DNA of 34,262 bases. It comes from Streptomyces eurythermus (GTDB lineage: Bacteria; Actinomycetota; Actinomycetes; Streptomycetales; Streptomycetaceae). The notes beneath the pieces were generated by a model, which had not been told where the DNA came from, did not search any database, and saw only the letters and a program-made list of their open reading frames with translations. Location of the stretch: positions 1-34,262 of the forward strand of contig NZ_BMSK01000038.1 of assembly GCF_014649115.1 (NCBI RefSeq). The letters are read 5' to 3'. A program made the position numbers and the translations under genes. Shown one piece after another: positions 14,605 through 22,414 of this stretch. The first letter of the stretch is position 1. Every line of letters begins with the position of its first letter.

Positions 14605-16812
14605 ATGTGCGGGATCGCGGGATTCGCCCATACCGACGGAACGCATCTGGACGGGGGCGCCGACCAGATTCTGCGGAACATGGCACGCGCCCTGCGGCCG
14701 CGCGGTCCCGACGACATGCAGGTCCACCACGCCGGGCAGGCCAGCATGTCCTTCACCCGGCTCGCCCTGATCGACCCGGCCGGCGGCCGGCAGCCGTTCG
14801 TCAGCGCGGACGGCCAGGTGATCCTCGCCGCCAACGGCGAGGTCTACAACCACCGCGAGCTGCGCAAGGAACTGAGCGGGACGGTGGAGTTCCGCAGCGG
14901 CTCCGACTGCGAGGTACTGCTCCACCTCTATCTGCAAAAGGGCCTCGACTTCCTCGACGACGTCCGCGGGATGTTCGGCATCGCCGTCATCGACCTGCGC
15001 GAGCAGCGAGTGGTCCTGGCCCGCGACCGCCTCGGCATCAAGCCGCTGTTCTACAGCGTCCAGGGCCCGACCCTCCTGTTCGGCTCCGAGATCAAGGCGC
15101 TGTTCGAGCACCCGCGCTGCCCGCGCGAACTGGACTGGCCCGCGGCGCTGGCCGACCAGAGCCTGAACGCGGCCCCGGTCATGTCCGACGCGGCGCCCAC
15201 CACCTGGTTCAAGGGCATCGAGCACGTGCCGACCGGCTCCCTGCTCACCATCGGCCTGCGCGACGGCCGTGTCCGGGAACACCGCTACTGGAGCCTTCCC
15301 GAACCCGTCGGCGCCGAGCGGCTTCCCGAGCGGAGCGTGATCGACGGCCTCACCGAGCTGCTGCGGTCCTCCGTCGACGAGTGCCTGGTGGCCGACGCCG
15401 AGATCGGCGTGCTCCTCAGCGGCGGCCTGGACTCCGCGGGCGTGGCGGCACTGGCCGCGCACACCGGGACACACACGTTCTCCGCGCTGACGGGGAGCAC
15501 CCTCGTCAACGGTGACGCGCGCTACGCGCAGCAGACGGCCCGCGCCCTGGGACTGCCCAACCACCAGGTCGCCCTCGGCGCCGACCGGGTGCCGGCCCCC
15601 GACGAGTGGCGGCAGCTGCTGTGGCTGATGGAAACGCCGCTGTGCGGGCCGGAGCAGTTCTACAAGAGCGAGATGTACCGCTACGCGCGGGCCGAACGCC
15701 CCCTGCTCAAGGCGATGCTGCTCGGCTCGGGAGCCGACGAGTTCAGCGGCGGCTACAGCGTCGACCTGGCCGGCGGCGGCACGTGGGACGACTTCCTCGC
15801 CAACCTCGGCGACCTGGCCCGCCGCCGGGCCCTCGGCGGCGCCGGAGCGGTGTCCGTCTGGTGGGAGGGCACCGAAGCCCCGCTGCTCACCGACGAGGCG
15901 GTGCACGCCTACGCGCCCGGGGCCTTGGACGACGTCTACGGCGCCTACCTCGGCTGGAAGTTCCGGGACATGCAGCAGTACAACTTCTGGGTCGAGGACC
16001 GTACGGCCTCCGGCAACGGAGTCGAGGCGCGCGTGCCCTTCCTGGACCACCGCATCGTCGAACTCCTCGCCCGGGTGCCCCGCGCCCACCGCGAGCGGCT
16101 GTTCTGGAACAAGCGGGTCGTGCGCGAAGCCCTGGCCGGTGTGCTGCCCGCCGAGGTCCTGGCCCGGCCCAAACTGGCCTTCTACGAGGGCGACGGCGTA
16201 CGCCACACCCACCGCACCTTCGTCCGCATGCTCACCCGCGACGGCTTCGAGCTGGTCGAGGAGGCGCTCTCCTCCCCCGGCGCCGCGCGGTACGTCGACG
16301 CGGACAACCTCCGCGAGACCCTGCGCCGCCTGCGGGACGGACGAAGCGGCACCCACGTCGAACTGCTGCTGCGGATCGTCAACCTCGGGCTGCTCGACCG
16401 GATGGCCGCCGACGTGCCGGTGAACCGCGCCCCGCACGGCGAGACCCCGTACGCCCTGCGCGCCGCCGACTTCGACGGACCCGAGGTGCTCGGCGTCCTG
16501 GAGCCGCCGCGGTGCACCGGATCGTCCGTGCTGCGCCTCGCGCCCGGCGTCCTGGTCCTGGACGACGCCCCGGGCGAGAACACGTCGTACGTCGCCGTCG
16601 ACGGAGCCCTGCGCTACGTCATCGACCACGGCACCCACACCGACTGGCTCAGGCTGCTGCGCGGCCTCGACGGCCACCGCACACTCGGCGAACTGGCCGC
16701 GGTCACCGGCTGCGCGCTGGACGCGATGCGGCCCCTGCTGGAGGAGTCCCTCGACAGCGGCCTCCTCGAGTTCGCTCGCGAGCGGGAACAAGAGGGAGGA
16801 ACACAGGGATGA
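14605..16812 (+). CDS. fzmA: Asparagine-synthetase homolog with C-terminal PqqD/RRE-like domain (FzmA-like)
   Basis: A 735-residue protein, about 100 longer than a normal AsnB. It starts MCGIAGF, so the class II glutaminase nucleophile Cys2 is kept, unlike lasso cyclases. The ATP pyrophosphatase loop SGGLDS is at 272-277. Residues about 632-735 form an extra domain of PqqD type (VIDHGTHTDWLRLLRGLDG, TLGELAAVTGCALDAMRPLLEESLDSGLLEF). Asparagine synthetases adenylate a carboxylate and attack it with nitrogen released in the glutaminase site. From memory of the fosfazinomycin work, its homolog FzmA is placed where glutamylhydrazine delivers hydrazine. PqqD-like domains bind leader peptides, so the substrate may be the C-terminus of the peptide encoded just upstream. 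It overlaps the methyltransferase gene by ATGA. Confidence 0.88.
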   Translation: MCGIAGFAHTDGTHLDGGADQILRNMARALRPRGPDDMQVHHAGQASMSFTRLALIDPAGGRQPFVSADGQVILAANGEVYNHRELRKELSGTVEFRSGSDCEVLLHLYLQKGLDFLDDVRGMFGIAVIDLREQRVVLARDRLGIKPLFYSVQGPTLLFGSEIKALFEHPRCPRELDWPAALADQSLNAAPVMSDAAPTTWFKGIEHVPTGSLLTIGLRDGRVREHRYWSLPEPVGAERLPERSVIDGLTELLRSSVDECLVADAEIGVLLSGGLDSAGVAALAAHTGTHTFSALTGSTLVNGDARYAQQTARALGLPNHQVALGADRVPAPDEWRQLLWLMETPLCGPEQFYKSEMYRYARAERPLLKAMLLGSGADEFSGGYSVDLAGGGTWDDFLANLGDLARRRALGGAGAVSVWWEGTEAPLLTDEAVHAYAPGALDDVYGAYLGWKFRDMQQYNFWVEDRTASGNGVEARVPFLDHRIVELLARVPRAHRERLFWNKRVVREALAGVLPAEVLARPKLAFYEGDGVRHTHRTFVRMLTRDGFELVEEALSSPGAARYVDADNLRETLRRLRDGRSGTHVELLLRIVNLGLLDRMAADVPVNRAPHGETPYALRAADFDGPEVLGVLEPPRCTGSSVLRLAPGVLVLDDAPGENTSYVAVDGALRYVIDHGTHTDWLRLLRGLDGHRTLGELAAVTGCALDAMRPLLEESLDSGLLEFAREREQEGGTQG

Positions 16813-17465
16813 CAGCACACGTCTACTGGGACGCCGTCTGGCGCACCGACGAGGGCCGGGACGACTGGTCACGGCCGCACCCGTGGGTCGCCGACACCGT
16901 CGGCCCGCTGCGCGCACGCGGCGGACGGGACATGCTGGACCTCGGCTGCGGGATCGGCCGGCACGCGCTCCACTTCGCCGCCGAGGGATTCACCGCCCAC
17001 GGCATCGACCGCAGCCCGGCCGCGATCGAGCACGCCCGGCGGGAGAACACCCGGCACGGGCTCACGGCCCGCTTCGACACCGGCGACTTCACCGAACTGC
17101 CCTACCCCGACGACAGCTTCGACCTCGTCCTGGCCTTCAACGTGGTCTACCACGCGGACGAGGACGGCCTCCGCCGGGCGCTGGCCGAGATCCGCCGGGT
17201 ACTGCGCCCGGGCGGGATCTACCAGTCCACCATGCTGTCCAAGCGCAACACCGAGTACGGCAAGGGCATCGAGGTCAGCCGGAACACCTTCCGGCAGCCG
17301 GACGCGTCCGACGACAAGGTGCACCCGCACCTGTACACCGACGCCGCCGACCTGGTGCGCCTGCACGAGGGGTTCCAGCTGCTCAGCGCCGCCGACGCCG
17401 AGCACGCCCCGGGGTCCTGGCACTGGCACTGCCTGTTCGAGACGGCGGGGGGTGCCCGCGGATGA
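16809..17465 (+). CDS. fzmB: Class I SAM O-methyltransferase (FzmB-like)
   Basis: A 218-residue protein with motif I LDLGCGIGRH (residues about 43-52), an acidic motif II (GIDRSPAAIEHAR), motif III/IV DTGDFTELPYPDDSFDLVLAFNVVYH and the LRPGG post motif. A strong GGGAGGA precedes the ATG. In fosfazinomycin biosynthesis the O-methyltransferase FzmB methylates phosphonoacetate to methyl 2-phosphonoacetate, working with a 2-oxoglutarate dioxygenase. Here the gene lies directly before PEP mutase with a similar dioxygenase downstream, so the same role is likely (context inference). Nothing in the sequence alone fixes the acceptor; a phosphonate or other carboxylate is possible. Confidence 0.8.
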   Translation: MTAHVYWDAVWRTDEGRDDWSRPHPWVADTVGPLRARGGRDMLDLGCGIGRHALHFAAEGFTAHGIDRSPAAIEHARRENTRHGLTARFDTGDFTELPYPDDSFDLVLAFNVVYHADEDGLRRALAEIRRVLRPGGIYQSTMLSKRNTEYGKGIEVSRNTFRQPDASDDKVHPHLYTDAADLVRLHEGFQLLSAADAEHAPGSWHWHCLFETAGGARG

Positions 17466-18319
17466 CCACGAAAGCCGCCCGCCTGCGCGAGCTGCTGGAG
17501 CGCGGGCGGATCGCCCGGATCATGGGAGCCCGGGACGGGCTGACCGCCCGCCTGGTGGAAGACGCCGGCTTCGACGGCGTATGGGCCTCCAGCTTCGAGC
17601 TCTCCGCCACCCGCGGCCTGCCCGACCTGGGCCTGCTCACCATGTCGGAGTGCCTGACGGCGGCCGCCCAGATCGACGAGGCCACCACCCTGCCCGTGCT
17701 CGCGGACTGCGACACCGGTTTCGGGGGCAGGGCCAACCTGGTCCGCACGGTCCAGCAGTTCGAGCGGGCCGGCATCGCGGGCGTCGCCTTCGAGGACAAG
17801 GTCTTCCCCAAGCGCAACAGCTTCCTGGAGGGCGGTCAGGACCTGGAGGACGCCGAGGAGTTCGCCGCACGCCTGGAGGCCGCGTCCCACGCACGCGTGG
17901 ACGGCGACTTCACGATCGTCGCCCGCACCGAGGCCCTGATCGCCGGTGCCGGCATGGACGAGGCGCTGCGCCGGGCCCACCTGTACGCGGACGCGCACGC
18001 CGACGCGATCCTCATCCACTCCAAGCGGAGCGACGCCCAGGAGATCGAGGAGTTCCTGCGGCGCTGGCAGCGGCGCAAGCCGGTCGTCGTGGTGCCCACC
18101 ACCTACCCCCACTGGTCGCTGGACCAGGCGGCGACGGCGGGCGTCTCGATGGTCGTCCACGCCAACCACGCGCTGCGCGCCGCCGTCACGGCGATGCGCG
18201 AGGTGCTCGCCGAGATCGCCCTGCGCGGCGGTACGAGCACGGTCGAGGGGGACATCGCGTCGATGAAGGAGCTGTTCGAGCTCACCGGTGTGTCGCACTG
18301 GGAAAGGCTGGGTGGGTGA
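17462..18319 (+). CDS. pepM: Phosphoenolpyruvate phosphomutase (PEP mutase)
   Basis: A 285-residue member of the isocitrate lyase/PEP mutase superfamily. The diagnostic EDKxxPKxNS motif is complete (EDKVFPKRNS, residues 111-120), and the metal/nucleophile region reads ADCDTGFGG (81-89). This separates it from methylisocitrate lyases and oxaloacetate hydrolases. The enzyme rearranges phosphoenolpyruvate to phosphonopyruvate, the C-P bond-forming entry step of nearly all phosphonate natural products. The equilibrium is unfavourable and is pulled by the decarboxylase encoded next, with a 1-nt overlap (TGATG). The start ATG overlaps the methyltransferase stop. This gene is the firmest evidence that the cluster makes a phosphonate. 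Confidence 0.96.
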   Translation: MTTKAARLRELLERGRIARIMGARDGLTARLVEDAGFDGVWASSFELSATRGLPDLGLLTMSECLTAAAQIDEATTLPVLADCDTGFGGRANLVRTVQQFERAGIAGVAFEDKVFPKRNSFLEGGQDLEDAEEFAARLEAASHARVDGDFTIVARTEALIAGAGMDEALRRAHLYADAHADAILIHSKRSDAQEIEEFLRRWQRRKPVVVVPTTYPHWSLDQAATAGVSMVVHANHALRAAVTAMREVLAEIALRGGTSTVEGDIASMKELFELTGVSHWERLGG

Positions 18320-19446
18320 TGGACGCCCAGGCCTTCTGCGGCGCGCTGGAACGCCGGGGCTACGGATTCTTCAGCGGCGTTCCGTGCTCCTACCTCAAGG
18401 GCCCCTTCGCCCTGCTGGAGCAGCACCCCACGTACCTGCCGGCCCCCAGCGAGGGCATCGCGCTGTCCCTGGCCGCCGGAGCCGAGCTCGGCGGCACCCG
18501 GGCCGCCGTGCTCATCCAGAACTCCGGGCTCGGCAATCTGCTCGATCCCCTCACCTCGCTGCTCCTGGCCTACGACGTCCCCGTGCTCATCGTGGCGAGC
18601 CTGCGTGGCTGGCCGCGGCCGGAGGACGACGAGCCGCACCACGCGGCCATGGGCGCCGGGACCCTGGGCACCCTCGAGGCCATCGGCGTCGCGCACGGCA
18701 TCCTGGACGGCGACCCGGCCGGCCTGGAGGCCCTGCTCGACCGCGCGGAGCGGGAGCGGGAGCGGCGGCGGCCGTTCGTCATCCTGGTACCCAAGGGGAC
18801 GATCGGCACCTGCGCGGTGCCGGCGGGCGGCGAGCGGGAGGAACCCGCACTCGACCGGCAGGAAGCCGTCGGGGTCATCGCGGCCCGGCTCACCGACGAG
18901 CTGACGTTCAGCACCACCGGCATGATCAGCCGTGAGCTGTTCGCGGCGGCCGACCGCCCCGAGAACTTCTACATGCAGGGTTCCATGGGCCACGCCATCG
19001 GCCTGGGCCTCGGCGCGGCGGTGACGCTGCCGCACCGCAAGGTCGTCGTGATCGACGGCGACGGCGCCGCCCTCATGCACCTGGGCGGTTCGGCCCTGGT
19101 GGGCGAGCGCGGACCGGCCAACCTCACGCACATCGTCCTCGACAACGGGTCGTACGACTCCACGGGCGGCCAGCGTGCCGCGCGCCTCGCCTGGGCCGAG
19201 CTGGCCCTGGCCCTCGGGTACCGCACCGCGCGGACCTGTGCGACGGCGGCGGAGCTCGCGGCCCACCTGGACAAGATCGCCGCTCTTCCCGGCCCGCATA
19301 TGGTGGGCGTGCCGATCCGCCGCGGAAGCTCCTGGACTCCGCCGCGCATCACATCGGCGCACACCAACAGCGAGGTCAGGGCCCGCTTCCAGCAGGCGGC
19401 CACCCCGACGAGCCCCCTTGACGGACCCGAGGAGCCTGCCCAGTGA
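18319..19446 (+). CDS. ppd: Phosphonopyruvate decarboxylase
   Basis: A 375-residue thiamine-diphosphate enzyme of the usual phosphonopyruvate/sulfopyruvate decarboxylase length. The pyrimidine-binding part comes first (GVPCSYLKGPF, PSEGIALSLAAGAELGG with the catalytic Glu, QNSGLGNLLDPLTSL). The pyrophosphate-binding part follows (IDGDGAALMHLGG at about 245, then VLDNGSYDSTGGQ). It converts phosphonopyruvate to phosphonoacetaldehyde and CO2, which makes the PEP mutase step irreversible. The gene is translationally coupled to pepM and overlaps the downstream phosphoesterase by GTGA. Pairing with pepM excludes sulfopyruvate decarboxylase as the better call. Confidence 0.95.
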   Translation: MDAQAFCGALERRGYGFFSGVPCSYLKGPFALLEQHPTYLPAPSEGIALSLAAGAELGGTRAAVLIQNSGLGNLLDPLTSLLLAYDVPVLIVASLRGWPRPEDDEPHHAAMGAGTLGTLEAIGVAHGILDGDPAGLEALLDRAERERERRRPFVILVPKGTIGTCAVPAGGEREEPALDRQEAVGVIAARLTDELTFSTTGMISRELFAAADRPENFYMQGSMGHAIGLGLGAAVTLPHRKVVVIDGDGAALMHLGGSALVGERGPANLTHIVLDNGSYDSTGGQRAARLAWAELALALGYRTARTCATAAELAAHLDKIAALPGPHMVGVPIRRGSSWTPPRITSAHTNSEVRARFQQAATPTSPLDGPEEPAQ

Positions 19447-20183
19447 TCACCATCGCGCACATCAGCGACCTGCACCTGGACGGAGGGCCGCGGGCCACCG
19501 AACGGGCCTCACGGGTGGCGTCGTTCCTCCGGAGGATGCCCGGGCCCGTGGACCTGGTGCTGGTCACCGGCGACATCGCCGACCACGGCAGCGGCGACGA
19601 GTACGCCGAGGCCGCGGCGCTGCTGGAGCTGCCCTTCCCCGTGCTGACCCTGCCCGGCAACCACGACCGCCGGGCGGCGTTCCGCGCCGGGCTGCTCGGC
19701 GAGAGCCCCGCCGACGACGAGCTGAACCGGGTCGTGCGCACCGACAGCGCGGTGTACGTCCTGTGCGACTCGACCATCCCCGGTCAGGACGACGGCGTGC
19801 TCACCGACCGCACCCTGGCCTGGCTCGACGAGACCCTCGCCGCGCACACCGGCGAACTGCCGGTCTTCGTCTGCTTCCACCACCCGCCGGTCGTGCTGCA
19901 CCTGCCCTATGTGGACCGGATCAGGCAGTCCGGCGAGGACCGGCTCGCCGCGGTGCTGAACCGGCACCCGCAGGTGGTCGCCGTGCTCTGCGGCCACGCC
20001 CACACGGCCGCGGTGACCACGTTCGCCGGCCGTCCGCTGTGCGTCGGTCCCGGGATCGCCTCGACCGTGCCGCTGCCCGCGGAGGGCCTGCCCGAGGTCT
20101 GCTTCGACCTGCCGCCCATGATCGCCCTCCATGTCCTCGACGACGAGCGCCGTCTCGTCACGCACTACCGCGCGGTCGTCTGA
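19443..20183 (+). CDS. Calcineurin-like metallophosphoesterase
   Basis: A 246-residue protein with all blocks of the binuclear metallophosphatase fold: HISDLHLDGG, VTGDIADHG, LPGNHDRR, CFHHPPV and LCGHAHTA. The sequence is closest to class III cyclic-nucleotide phosphodiesterases and glycerophosphodiesterases (CpdA/GpdQ type). It starts at GTG 19443, overlapping ppd by 4 nt, so it belongs to the phosphonate operon. It may hydrolyse a phosphodiester or nucleotidyl-phosphonate intermediate, for example one made by the nucleotidyltransferase or kinase-like enzymes in the cluster. This is inference and no substrate can be read from the sequence. Confidence 0.85.
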   Translation: MITIAHISDLHLDGGPRATERASRVASFLRRMPGPVDLVLVTGDIADHGSGDEYAEAAALLELPFPVLTLPGNHDRRAAFRAGLLGESPADDELNRVVRTDSAVYVLCDSTIPGQDDGVLTDRTLAWLDETLAAHTGELPVFVCFHHPPVVLHLPYVDRIRQSGEDRLAAVLNRHPQVVAVLCGHAHTAAVTTFAGRPLCVGPGIASTVPLPAEGLPEVCFDLPPMIALHVLDDERRLVTHYRAVV

Positions 20184-20216
20184 CGGCCCGCACGAGCAAC
20201 CGGACGACGCCACCCC

Positions 20217-21473
20217 ATGAAGAGAGTCCTCATAGCAGGGCGCGGAGCCATCGCCGGGCGCGCCGTCGCGAGCGCCCGCGCGGCGGGACTGTCCACGGTC
20301 GCCGTGGTCGCCGTGTCCGATCCCCAGCAGGCGCACGCCCTGGGCGCGGACGCCGTCGAGTACCTGGAGGGCTCGGGACCGGCGGAGACGTACGACAACG
20401 CCGAGCGCGTCGCCGAGGCCGCGGTGCGGTGCGGCGCCGATCTCGTCCATCCGGGGCACGGCGCGCTGGCCGAGGACCCCGGACTGCCCGCGCTGCTGGA
20501 ACGGGCCGGCATCGGCTGTGCCGGGTCCGGTCCCGGCCCGCTGGCGACCGTGGGCGACAAGAGCCTGGCCGTCGCCGCGGCGGCGCGGCTGGACGTACCG
20601 GTGCTGCCGCACGCGACCGGCCGCACGGCGATCGCCGGGCTGATCGCCCGGGTGGGTTTCCCGCTCGTCCTCAAGCCCCGCACCGGACGCTACGGCCAGG
20701 GCGTGCGGGTGGTCCGCTCGGCGGCCGAGGCGGAGCGGGTGCTGGCCACCGATCCCCATCCGGAGGCGGAGAACTGGTACGCCGAGCGGTACCTGGAGGA
20801 CGGCCGTGTCGTCGGCGTCACCGTCGCGGTCGACCGGGAGGGCCGCGTGGCGGGCCTCGGGGAGCGGGAGAGCCTGCTGATCGCGGGGCACCTCAAACTG
20901 CTGGACGCCGCCCCGGTGCTCGGCACCGGCGCCGAGCTGGTCGAGAGCATGCGGCGGGACGCGTTCCGGCTGGCCGGCCGGATCGGCCTGCGCGGGGTGG
21001 TGACCGCCGAGTTCCTGGTGAGCGCCGGGCGTTACTTCTTCCTGGAGGTCAACCCGCGCCTCACGGGTGCCTACCGCATGTCGGAGCTGCAGACCGGCGT
21101 GGACGTCATCGCGCTCCAACTGGCCCTCGCCCAGGGCCGCACCCTCGATGCGCACACCCCGCTCGTCGACCCCGCCGTGCACTGCGCGGAGGCCAGGCTC
21201 TTCGTCCGGCCCGGGACGCCCCGGCCCGGCAGGCTGAGCGGGCTGCGCCTCGCCCCGGCCTCCGGCGTCACCTACGCCTGCGCCCTCGACCGGACACGCC
21301 CGGTCGCTCACGACAGCATGCTCGCGCAGGTGCTGGCCCGCGCGGCGAGCCGGGACGAAGCGGTCCGGCGGGCCGTGGACGCCGTCGAGGCGAGCGAGGT
21401 GTCGGGGATACGGCACTACGGCGACGAGATCGTCGACTGGTTCACCCACCACATGGCCGCGTCACCGCGATGA
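20217..21473 (+). CDS. ATP-grasp protein of biotin-carboxylase type
   Basis: A 418-residue protein with the three-part layout of biotin carboxylase: an N-terminal Rossmann domain (RVLIAGRGAIAGRAV, HPGHGALAEDPGLP), an ATP-grasp core (GDKSLAVAAAARLDVPVLP, GFPLVLKPRTGRYGQG, LEVNPRLTGAYRMSELQTGVD) and a C-terminal domain ending in a RHYGDEIVDWF segment. Unlike the two ATP-grasp proteins at the left end it has the canonical E-x-N-x-R. No biotin carrier or carboxyltransferase genes are present, so a ligase role is more likely than carboxylation, for instance in joining the phosphonate, peptide or hydrazide segments. A 33-nt gap precedes it, with only a weak ribosome binding site. Confidence 0.83.
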   Translation: MKRVLIAGRGAIAGRAVASARAAGLSTVAVVAVSDPQQAHALGADAVEYLEGSGPAETYDNAERVAEAAVRCGADLVHPGHGALAEDPGLPALLERAGIGCAGSGPGPLATVGDKSLAVAAAARLDVPVLPHATGRTAIAGLIARVGFPLVLKPRTGRYGQGVRVVRSAAEAERVLATDPHPEAENWYAERYLEDGRVVGVTVAVDREGRVAGLGERESLLIAGHLKLLDAAPVLGTGAELVESMRRDAFRLAGRIGLRGVVTAEFLVSAGRYFFLEVNPRLTGAYRMSELQTGVDVIALQLALAQGRTLDAHTPLVDPAVHCAEARLFVRPGTPRPGRLSGLRLAPASGVTYACALDRTRPVAHDSMLAQVLARAASRDEAVRRAVDAVEASEVSGIRHYGDEIVDWFTHHMAASPR

Positions 21474-21496
21474 CCGGCCCGCCCCAGGAGGATGAG

Positions 21497-22366
21497 ATGG
21501 ACGGCACAGACCCCTTCTCCCCGGTCCGTTTCGCCGTGGACCCCGCACTGGCGAGCCGTATCGCCGAGGCCGGCGACGACGCCGGGCGGGACGGGGAGGT
21601 CCGGGAGTTCGCCCGTGTCCTGCGCCGGTACGCCGCCGGGCACCTCGGCGGCCGGCCCGGTTGTTTCGTGCTCACCGGGCTCGGCCACCTCGACGACGCC
21701 GCCGCGCGGCGCTTCACCCTCGCGGCCTCGGGGATGCTCGGTGACGTGATGCCGCAGGACTTCCAGGGGGCGCCGCTGCGCGAGGTGAAGGACCGGGGGC
21801 TGCGGCTGGAGGCGGCGACGGCCCGCTACTCCGACACCCGGCAGGGCGGGAACCTGCACACCGACGGCTTCCACCGGCCGGGCCGGGTGCCGGACTGCTT
21901 CACGCTCTTCTGCCTGCGGCAGGCCCGGCGCGGCGGAGCCCTGGTCATGGTCCACGTACAGGACATCCTGAGGGAGCTGCGGGACCGCCCGGACGTACTC
22001 GCCGTGCTGAGCCGGCCGTTCCACTTCGACACCCGGGACGAGACCCCCGGCGTACCGCGGACCGTGCGGCGTCCCGTCCTGGACTTCGCGGACGGCACCC
22101 CCCGCGTCCACTATCTGCGTACCTACGTGGAGGCCGGGCACCGCCGCGAGGGCGTCGAGCCGCTGACCCCGGAGCAGGTCGCCGCGCTCGACCATCTCGA
22201 CGCGCTGCTGGCACGCGAGGACCTGCACACCGTGGGGCGGCTGCGGCCGGGCGAGATGGTCTTCATCGACAACCGCTCCGTCGTCCACGGCAGGACGCCC
22301 TTCGAGGACGGCGAGGAGCCGGCCGGCGGCCGGCTGATGTTCCGCACCTGGATCGCCACCGGCTGA
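21497..22366 (+). CDS. fzmG: TauD-like Fe(II)/2-oxoglutarate dioxygenase (FzmG-like)
   Basis: A 289-residue protein. The facial triad is visible: His121 and Asp123 in NLHTDGFH and His264 in VVHGRTPF, followed by the 2-oxoglutarate-binding Arg about 19 residues later (LMFRTW). Overall it is of TauD/clavaminate-synthase type. In fosfazinomycin the dioxygenase FzmG both oxidises phosphonoacetaldehyde to phosphonoacetate and hydroxylates methyl phosphonoacetate. The same place in the operon and the presence of the methyltransferase support that role. I chose ATG 21497 because AGGAGG lies 5 nt before it; an ATG at 21470 that overlaps the upstream stop would add nine residues. It is the last gene of the core operon. 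Confidence 0.86.
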   Translation: MDGTDPFSPVRFAVDPALASRIAEAGDDAGRDGEVREFARVLRRYAAGHLGGRPGCFVLTGLGHLDDAAARRFTLAASGMLGDVMPQDFQGAPLREVKDRGLRLEAATARYSDTRQGGNLHTDGFHRPGRVPDCFTLFCLRQARRGGALVMVHVQDILRELRDRPDVLAVLSRPFHFDTRDETPGVPRTVRRPVLDFADGTPRVHYLRTYVEAGHRREGVEPLTPEQVAALDHLDALLAREDLHTVGRLRPGEMVFIDNRSVVHGRTPFEDGEEPAGGRLMFRTWIATG

Positions 22367-22376
22367 AGCGGCCTTC

Positions 22377-22404
22377 CGGCCCCGGCGCCCCGGCACCGGG
22401 GCCG
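22377..22404. terminator. Bidirectional terminator hairpin between convergent genes
   Basis: CGGCCCCGG (22377-22385) and CCGGGGCCG (22396-22404) form a perfect 9-bp stem around a 10-nt loop. It lies in the 48-nt gap between the dioxygenase stop (+) and the transporter stop (-). Its position suits termination from both sides. Confidence 0.6.
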
Positions 22405-22414
22405 CACCCGTCCG

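Noticed and set aside
14457..16812. Classical lasso peptide cluster
   Set aside because: The peptide is too short to hold a leader plus a 15-20-residue core, there is no transglutaminase-like B2 protease gene in the window, and the AsnB homolog keeps the catalytic Cys2 that lasso cyclases lack.
15606..17465. Long alternative frames over the AsnB gene and others (Arg/Pro/Ala-rich)
   Set aside because: These are shadow frames typical of high-GC DNA. They have low-complexity Arg/Pro/Gly composition and no motifs, and the real genes in the other frame have clear domains.
20217..21473. Biotin carboxylase subunit of an acyl-CoA carboxylase
   Set aside because: There is no biotin carrier or carboxyltransferase nearby, and the gene lies inside the phosphonate operon.
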